From positions 1 to 64,000 of the forward strand of contig CAJJBB010000006.1 in the NCBI GenBank assembly GCA_905182305.1: a stretch of DNA of 64,000 nucleotides, written 5' to 3'. Of this stretch, positions 59,028 to 64,000 are shown in pieces. Within the stretch, counting starts at the first letter, position 1. Each line of letters starts with the position of its first letter. The notes beneath the pieces were generated by a model. That model saw only the letters and a list, made by a program, of their open reading frames with translations. It made no database searches and was not told the origin of the DNA. The position numbers and the translations under genes are program-made. This DNA comes from Flavobacteria bacterium MS024-2A (GTDB taxonomy: Bacteria; Bacteroidota; Bacteroidia; Flavobacteriales; Flavobacteriaceae).

Positions 59028-59695
59028 GTGCTAATTTGACCGTCTTTTAGGCTAATAGTCCTGTCAGATCGTTTTGCAAGATCTTTATTATGAGTTACAA
59101 TCACAAAACTACAGCCTAACTCATCTCTTAACTCAAAAAATAAATCATGCAAACTATTTGCGTTTTCAGAATCTAAATTTCCTGTAGGTTCATCTGCAAA
59201 TATGACTTTAGGATCATTGATAAGTGCTCTAGCCACTGCAACACGTTGTTGTTCTCCACCAGAGAGGTTTGTGGGCTTATGAGAAGCACGTTTTTCAAGG
59301 CCCAAGCGTTTTAATAAGCCTAACGCCTTTTTGGTTTTTTCTTTTGAAAAATCACCCCCTAACCAACCGGGAAGACAAACGTTTTCAAGGGCTGTGAATT
59401 CAGGAAGTAATTCATGGAATTGAAAAATGAAACCCATATGCTGATTTCTAAATTTTGCTAAGGCTTTATCTGTTAATAGAGTGGTTTCAGTATTTTCTAT
59501 ACTAACAATAGTATTTGTATTTTTATTTGGACGATCTAAAGTTCCAAGGATATGAAGAAGGGTTGTTTTTCCAGCTCCAGAGGGTCCCACTATAGTAACG
59601 ATCTCACCAATCTCTAAGGTTATATTTACATCAGTCAAGACCTTTAAATCACCATAATTTTTTGATACATGCTGTGCTTTGAGCAATTGTTCCAT
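59024..59695 (-). CDS. LolD-like ABC transporter ATP-binding protein
   Basis: A 223-aa ABC ATPase: Walker A GPSGAGKTT (about 38-46), signature LSGGEQQR (about 143-150), Walker B VIFADEPTGNLD (about 164-175) and H-loop in VTHNKD. It resembles LolD/MacB-type ATPases that extract lipoproteins or export molecules; no permease is adjacent in the window. Overlap with the TIGR02757 gene indicates co-translation. Confidence 0.88.
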   Translation of the reverse strand: MEQLLKAQHVSKNYGDLKVLTDVNITLEIGEIVTIVGPSGAGKTTLLHILGTLDRPNKNTNTIVSIENTETTLLTDKALAKFRNQHMGFIFQFHELLPEFTALENVCLPGWLGGDFSKEKTKKALGLLKRLGLEKRASHKPTNLSGGEQQRVAVARALINDPKVIFADEPTGNLDSENANSLHDLFFELRDELGCSFVIVTHNKDLAKRSDRTISLKDGQIST

Positions 59696-59814
59696 AGTTA
59701 CATCTAAAGTACTTCTTTTTTGTATTTATTACTTCACTTAGACTAATTTCTAAAATATGATTTCATTTATTTAAATTTTATAGGAAAAGAAGAAATATTA
59801 TGCATTTATAAAGA

Positions 59815-59843
59815 TTGATTTTTTATTTCTATCATTATATTTG
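59815..59843 (+). promoter_or_regulatory. Promoter of the msrA-folE operon
   Basis: TTG at 59815-59817 and TATATTTG at 59836-59843 are 18 bp apart. The -7 box lies inside a palindrome (59837-59855), so a regulator bound there would affect transcription start. Confidence 0.6.
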
Positions 59844-59855
59844 TTTAACAAATAT
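59837..59855. promoter_or_regulatory. Palindrome overlapping the msrA promoter
   Basis: ATATTTGTT, one central T, then AACAAATAT is a perfect 9-bp inverted repeat. It shares the TTTGTTTAA half-site pattern with the fasciclin upstream palindrome (36976-36999) and starts 10 bp upstream of the predicted start of translation. Confidence 0.55.
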
Positions 59856-59864
59856 TAAAATAAA

Positions 59865-60398
59865 TTGATCAAAACTATATATTTAGCAGGAGGATGTTTT
59901 TGGTGTACTGAAGCAGTTTTTCAACGTTTAAATGGTGTTAGGTCTGTGATTCCAGGTTATATAGATGGTTTTATTAAGAACCCAGCCTACAGAGAAGTTT
60001 GTTCTGAAAGAACGGGACATACAGAAGCTATTTCAGTTGATTTTGAAGTTGATGAAATTAGCTTAGTTGAATTGCTTTTAATTTTCTTTAATACACATGA
60101 TCCGACTACGCTTAATAGTCAGCAAAATGATAAGGGTACTCAATATCGTTCTGGTATATATTATCTCGATCCTGAAGATAAAATTGTAATTGAGACTGTA
60201 ATGAAGCAATTAGAAGAGGCTCAAGTTTATGAAGACCCAATTGTTACTGAAGTTAAAATAGCAACAGTATTTTATAAAGCTGAAGAAGAACATTTTAATT
60301 ACTACAATTTAAATAAAAACCAGCCTTATTGCACCTACATTATTGATCCTAAAATTGAAAAATTAAAAAAATACTTTAAAAATTTTATTACAACTTAA
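59865..60398 (+). CDS. msrA: Peptide-methionine (S)-S-oxide reductase
   Basis: A 177-aa enzyme repairing oxidised methionine. The active-site motif GGCFWCTE (9-16) with catalytic Cys11, the VIPGYIDG segment and the later GTQYRSGIY motif (about 95-103) are present. It begins with TTG (IKTIYLAGG follows). One base before the stop the folE gene starts at the next codon boundary: folE begins immediately after the msrA stop, so the two are an operon. Confidence 0.93.
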   Translation: MIKTIYLAGGCFWCTEAVFQRLNGVRSVIPGYIDGFIKNPAYREVCSERTGHTEAISVDFEVDEISLVELLLIFFNTHDPTTLNSQQNDKGTQYRSGIYYLDPEDKIVIETVMKQLEEAQVYEDPIVTEVKIATVFYKAEEEHFNYYNLNKNQPYCTYIIDPKIEKLKKYFKNFITT

Positions 60399-60980
60399 AT
60401 GAACGATAATTTTAACATTGAAACCCTAGAGAAAACTGATAATATAAAATCAAATTATGAAAATATCCTTAATTTGGTAGGAGAAAATAAAGATCGTGAG
60501 GGCTTATTAAAAACACCTGAGCGTGCTGCTAAGGCAATTAGTTTTTTAACAGAAGGATATGATAAAAATCCTCACAAAATTCTTCAAAGCGCAATGTTTA
60601 AAGAGAGTTACAGTGAAATGGTAATTGTTAAAGACATTGAATTATATTCTTTATGTGAACATCACTTGTTACCTTTTTTTGGGAAAGCTCACATTGCTTA
60701 CATTCCAAATGGTCACATTGTAGGCCTAAGTAAATTGCCTAGAGTAGTTGATGTTTTTTCGCGAAGATTACAAGTTCAAGAACGTTTGACAGAGCAGATT
60801 TTAGATTGTATAAATGATACGCTTTCTCCAAAAGGTGTAGCTGTTGTTATTGAAGCGTCTCACATGTGTATGATGATGCGCGGAGTTCAAAAACAAAACT
60901 CTTCTACAACAACCTCGGGATTTAGAGGAGCTTTTAAAGAAACCGACACTAGAAACGAATTCCTAAATCTTATTAATTAA
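60399..60980 (+). CDS. folE: GTP cyclohydrolase I
   Basis: First step in tetrahydrofolate and pterin synthesis: GTP to 7,8-dihydroneopterin triphosphate. The 193-aa product has the Zn ligands Cys86 and His89 in [18 protein letters not shown] and Cys157 in [10 protein letters not shown], plus the GLSKLPR segment. It begins the base after the msrA stop. Co-regulation with msrA through the upstream palindrome links pterin synthesis and oxidative-stress repair. Confidence 0.96.
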   Translation: MNDNFNIETLEKTDNIKSNYENILNLVGENKDREGLLKTPERAAKAISFLTEGYDKNPHKILQSAMFKESYSEMVIVKDIELYSLCEHHLLPFFGKAHIAYIPNGHIVGLSKLPRVVDVFSRRLQVQERLTEQILDCINDTLSPKGVAVVIEASHMCMMMRGVQKQNSSTTTSGFRGAFKETDTRNEFLNLIN

Positions 60981-60993
60981 AGTATTTCTTAAG

Positions 60994-61329
60994 TTATTGT
61001 TCTTTAAAAAATCGCTTAAAACCAATTCTGCAAAGAATTTTTTTTTCAAAATTCCAAAAAAACTTGAATTGTAGAAAGAGTGTTCCAATGACCATTAGTA
61101 ATACTTGATATAAAGGAAATACAATTACAACGCGAAGTGTCCAATAGAGAATATCTCCAAGAAATAACTCCTTAAAAAAATCATTGTTAATATTTAAGAA
61201 TTCAAGAACAGGCTTTGCCAATCGAACACTTAGAGAACCTGTAATTCCAAAAACTATAAAAATTAAAACGAGTTGGCTATTGGATTGAATCCCCCATTTA
61301 TTTTTTAATCTAGTAAAATACAAATTCAA
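60994..61329 (-). CDS. DUF6787-like membrane protein
   Basis: A 111-aa protein with two to three membrane helices (about 18-38, 58-90) and a basic Phe-rich end (FFWNFEKKILCRIGFKRFF). It resembles the small DUF6787 proteins that lie beside serA in flavobacteria. Function unknown. It directly follows serA (its ATG is next to the serA stop). Confidence 0.65.
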   Translation of the reverse strand: MNLYFTRLKNKWGIQSNSQLVLIFIVFGITGSLSVRLAKPVLEFLNINNDFFKELFLGDILYWTLRVVIVFPLYQVLLMVIGTLFLQFKFFWNFEKKILCRIGFKRFFKEQ

Positions 61330-62280
61330 TTATTTAAGTAACGAATTAATTTGAGCAGCTAATTCTTCTCCAATACGATCTTGCGCCTCTAAAGTAGCAG
61401 CACCGATATGAGGAGTTAATGAAATTTTATCGTGCATTAAAAGTTTGATTTCAGGCTTAGGTTCATTTTCAAATGTATCTAATGCAGCAAACGATAAATG
61501 TCCACTCTCCAGCGCTTCAATCAATGCCACTTCATCAACAACCCCACCACGAGAGGCATTAACTATGGCAGCACCTTTCTTCATTTTAGAAAAAGCACCA
61601 GCATTAATCACGTATTCTTTTTGTGCTGGTACATGTAAACTAATAAAATCAGATTTTTCTAAAACTTGATTTAATGATTCTGTTTTAATACTTACAGCAA
61701 TAGATTGTCCATTAAAAAGTGTAACTGTTACAGTGGCTTCATCAGTAAATTTATCCGCAGCAATAACATTCATTCCAATTCCTAAGCCAATTTTAGCAAC
61801 TTCTTGACCAATACGTCCAAAACCAATTATACCTAAAGTTTTGCCTCGAAGTTCAGCTCCTTTTGCGTAAGCTTTTTTAAGGCCTTTAAAGTTAGTTTCC
61901 CCTTCCAATGGCATACTTCTGTTGGAGTTATGTAAAAAACGAACCCCTCCATATAAATGTGCAAAAACTAATTCTGCAACAGAGGCTGAAGAAGCGGCTG
62001 GAGTGTTAATAACGTGTAATCCTTTTGATTTGGCATAATCAACGTCAATATTATCCATTCCAACGCCACCACGTCCAATGAGTTTAAGTCCAGGACAAGC
62101 ATTGATTAATTCTTTTCTTGCAGTTGTAGCACTTCGAACAAGTAGTCCCGAAACTTTATTTTCATTAATGTAACCTGCCAATTGTTCTTGGGCTACATTT
62201 GTTGTAATTACGTCAAAACTGTTTTTGGTTAACGCATCAATTCCGCTTTGCGAAATACCATCATTGGCTAAAATTTTCAT
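61330..62280 (-). CDS. serA: D-3-phosphoglycerate dehydrogenase
   Basis: First step of serine synthesis. From ATG 62280 the product is 316 aa, without the regulatory ACT domain of long SerA forms. The NAD loop GFGRIGQEVA (about 147-156), NASRGGVVDE with the catalytic Arg, and the HIGAAT segment with the catalytic His (about 290-295) are intact. The frame also opens 6 codons earlier (62298), inside serC, but MKILANDGISQ is the expected start, one base after the serC stop. Confidence 0.92.
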   Translation of the reverse strand: MKILANDGISQSGIDALTKNSFDVITTNVAQEQLAGYINENKVSGLLVRSATTARKELINACPGLKLIGRGGVGMDNIDVDYAKSKGLHVINTPAASSASVAELVFAHLYGGVRFLHNSNRSMPLEGETNFKGLKKAYAKGAELRGKTLGIIGFGRIGQEVAKIGLGIGMNVIAADKFTDEATVTVTLFNGQSIAVSIKTESLNQVLEKSDFISLHVPAQKEYVINAGAFSKMKKGAAIVNASRGGVVDEVALIEALESGHLSFAALDTFENEPKPEIKLLMHDKISLTPHIGAATLEAQDRIGEELAAQINSLLK

Positions 62281-62281
62281 A

Positions 62282-63346
62282 TTATTTATTTTTTTCAAGA
62301 CTTTTCATACATTCAACTAAAACATCTACACTTTCGATGGGAAGGGCATTATACATTGAAGCACGATATCCACCCACAGAACGGTGTCCTTTAAGTCCAC
62401 TTATACCAGCTGCATTGCATAAACCATCAAATGCTTCGGTATCACTTTGATTAACAAGGTTAAAGGTTGCGTTCATATCACTGCGATCTTCCTTAGCGGC
62501 AAAGCCTACAAATTTAGAATTTCGATCTATTTCTCCATACAATAGCTTAGCTTTATGCATGTTGTGTTCCCCTAACTTTTCAATTCCCCCTTTAGATTCT
62601 ACCCATCTCATATTTAGCATGGAAGTATATACAGCAAATACAGGGGGTGTATTAAACATACTATCTTTTTCTGCCTGTATTTTATAGCTTAACATTGAAG
62701 GAACTGTGTTGGATATCTTATTTAAAATTTCTTCTTTAATAATGACTAAAGTAGTTCCCGCTGGGCCCATATTTTTTTGAGCACCCGCATAAAAACAATC
62801 GAATTTAGAATAATCAAATTTTCTAGAAAATATGTCAGAACTCATATCTGCAACTAATGGAACCTTTGTCTCAGGTATCTTTTTAATCTGAGTTCCAAAA
62901 ATAGTATTGTTTGAAGTAAGGTGAAGGTAATCCAAGTCATTTGGAATTTTATAACCTTTTGGAATGAAATTATAATTTGCTTCTTTTGAACTTGCTAATT
63001 CCTGAACTTCTCCAAAGAGTTTCGCTTCTTTTATTGCTTTTTCAGACCATGTCCCTGTATTGATGTACCCTGCTTTTCTATTTAAAAAATTATAAGCAGT
63101 CATCAAAAATTGTAAACTAGCACCTCCTTGAACAAAAATTGATTTATATCCTTTGTTTTCAAGTCCAGTAAGTTTAAGTGCCAATGCACAAGCTTCATCC
63201 ATAATGGATATAAATGCGCTACTTCGATGTGAAATTTCAATAAGGGATAATCCAGAATTGTCCAGTTCTTTCACAGCTTCAGCAGCCTGATGTATTACTT
63301 CTTTTGGAAGTATAGAAGGACCAGCACTAAAATTATGAATTTTCAT
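62282..63346 (-). CDS. serC: Phosphoserine aminotransferase
   Basis: Second step of serine synthesis; also in pyridoxal phosphate synthesis. The 354-aa PLP enzyme shows FSAGPSILP at the N-terminus, the PLP Lys in YAGAQKNMGPAG (about 190-201) and the GLKGHRSVGGYRAS segment near the end. Precedes serA directly on the same strand; both follow the LuxC-like gene. Confidence 0.95.
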   Translation of the reverse strand: MKIHNFSAGPSILPKEVIHQAAEAVKELDNSGLSLIEISHRSSAFISIMDEACALALKLTGLENKGYKSIFVQGGASLQFLMTAYNFLNRKAGYINTGTWSEKAIKEAKLFGEVQELASSKEANYNFIPKGYKIPNDLDYLHLTSNNTIFGTQIKKIPETKVPLVADMSSDIFSRKFDYSKFDCFYAGAQKNMGPAGTTLVIIKEEILNKISNTVPSMLSYKIQAEKDSMFNTPPVFAVYTSMLNMRWVESKGGIEKLGEHNMHKAKLLYGEIDRNSKFVGFAAKEDRSDMNATFNLVNQSDTEAFDGLCNAAGISGLKGHRSVGGYRASMYNALPIESVDVLVECMKSLEKNK

Positions 63347-63533
63347 AAGTTTAAAAAGTGTTAAGTTATTATTTTAAAGAGATTTTTGTGTTTTTTATAG
63401 ATGAATAATCTTAAATTTTAATAAGTACAAATATTGTAATTCCATCATAAAACAATGGATAAAAAGTTTTTTTTTTTTTGGAGTTGTTAACATAAAATAA
63501 TGAGAAAAAGTAAATCAGAATCTAGCGTATAAT

Positions 63534-64000
63534 TTATATATCTAATAGAAAATTAATGGTGTCAACACCATCTGCATAGTTCCACAATGCTGGATTTTGA
63601 GTTTCTCCAAACGGAATACTGTTTTCAATATCTAGGTGAGAAACAATACATTGAATCAAATCTTTTTGTTGATCCAATAGTGTAGATAGTTCATCAATAT
63701 TTTTATAATATTCGTAATGGGTACATGCAATTGGAGCACTAAAACTTTTTTCTTCTTTTAGCATAAAAAAACCATTTTCTAAAAAATCAAAAGTACTCAT
63801 TAGAAAAACAGCTTTATTGTAATCGTAATTATTAGCATATTTAGCATGTTTCATTAGAGAAGCGTAGGGATAAACACCACCAAATATTTTGTTTAAATCA
63901 TATCCTTCTGGTAGGTATATTTTCGCAACATTTCTACATCCAAGTCCAAAGAATTGAAGCATATCTTTACCGAGCGCAATCAGCTCATCCTTCGTTTCAT
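63534..64000 (-). CDS. LuxC-like acyl-CoA reductase, C-terminal part
   Basis: The visible 155 or so residues belong to a larger protein; the frame is open through the window edge, and reads ETKDELIALGKD before MLQFFGLGCRN. The conserved FGLGCRNVAKIYLPEGYD and FGETQNPALWNYADGVDTI segments match the C-terminal part of the flavobacterial acyl-CoA reductase that sits next to serC. The N-terminal catalytic part is outside the window. The enzyme reduces fatty acyl-CoA or acyl carriers to aldehydes. Confidence 0.85.
   Translation of the reverse strand, partial: ETKDELIALGKDMLQFFGLGCRNVAKIYLPEGYDLNKIFGGVYPYASLMKHAKYANNYDYNKAVFLMSTFDFLENGFFMLKEEKSFSAPIACTHYEYYKNIDELSTLLDQQKDLIQCIVSHLDIENSIPFGETQNPALWNYADGVDTINFLLDI

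Noticed and set aside
1-64000. CRISPR arrays, rRNA genes and riboswitches
   Set aside because: No regularly spaced short repeats, rRNA-like sequence or recognisable riboswitch core was found by reading; a covariance-model search could still detect a weak one.

Overview
The window is AT-rich chromosomal DNA from a member of the Bacteroidota, most likely a marine-type Flavobacteriaceae. The evidence is the gene content (split LptD-like and TamB envelope genes, BshA, DUF4834, DUF6787, TIGR02757, CCG-type Fe-S proteins, a NagZ-beta-lactamase fusion, a LuxC-like acyl-CoA reductase next to serC-serA), very short intergenic gaps, few Shine-Dalgarno sequences, several TTG starts, and repeated TAnnTTTG -7 promoter boxes typical of this phylum. 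Genus and species cannot be fixed from the sequence alone.

Region 1 (about 1-6.1 kb) is an accessory, decaying segment next to tRNA-Val and tRNA-Arg. It holds unrelated cargo genes (an NTF2-like lipoprotein, two membrane proteins, a ChbG/YdjC-type deacetylase) among fragments of small repeated genes: a 36-bp inverted repeat around a membrane-protein gene, an 85-bp direct repeat that is one intact and one broken copy of a 53-aa zinc-ribbon gene, and three damaged copies of a phage-like (DUF5681-like) gene family. A ribbon-helix-helix gene and other small genes lie beside them.

Region 2 (6.2-34.9 kb) is core metabolism and envelope. It runs: alanine dehydrogenase, a DUF4442 protein and a nitronate monooxygenase; an M20 peptidase, AI-2E transporter, rsmE and tsaD on the opposite strand; tamB; pfkA-gapA-BadF kinase; RidA and LptD; amiC-mlaD followed by an Fe-S electron-transfer operon; then NagZ-beta-lactamase, bshA and a penicillin-acylase-type enzyme.

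Region 3 (35-52.7 kb) carries a DUF1080 protein, pterin-carbinolamine dehydratase, Kazal and fasciclin proteins, mnmE, YfhO and flippase membrane proteins, uvrA, an ECF-type sigma factor behind a long hairpin leader, nth, bcp and a metallo-hydrolase.

Region 4 (52.7-64 kb) has an esterase and a dihydroorotase homologue lacking its metal ligands; a 5-oxoproline catabolism operon (pxpABC) led by an Nramp-like transporter that has lost the family's metal-binding residues; a LolD-type ATPase; msrA-folE; and serC-serA behind the acyl-CoA reductase, which runs off the right edge.

The most interesting items are the Nramp-like transporter coupled to pxpABC, the shuffled small-gene/repeat region near the left end, the nested hairpin covering the sigma-factor start codon, and the shared TTTGTTTAA-type palindromes upstream of fasciclin and msrA-folE. 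Five small genes of 30-53 codons are also described.
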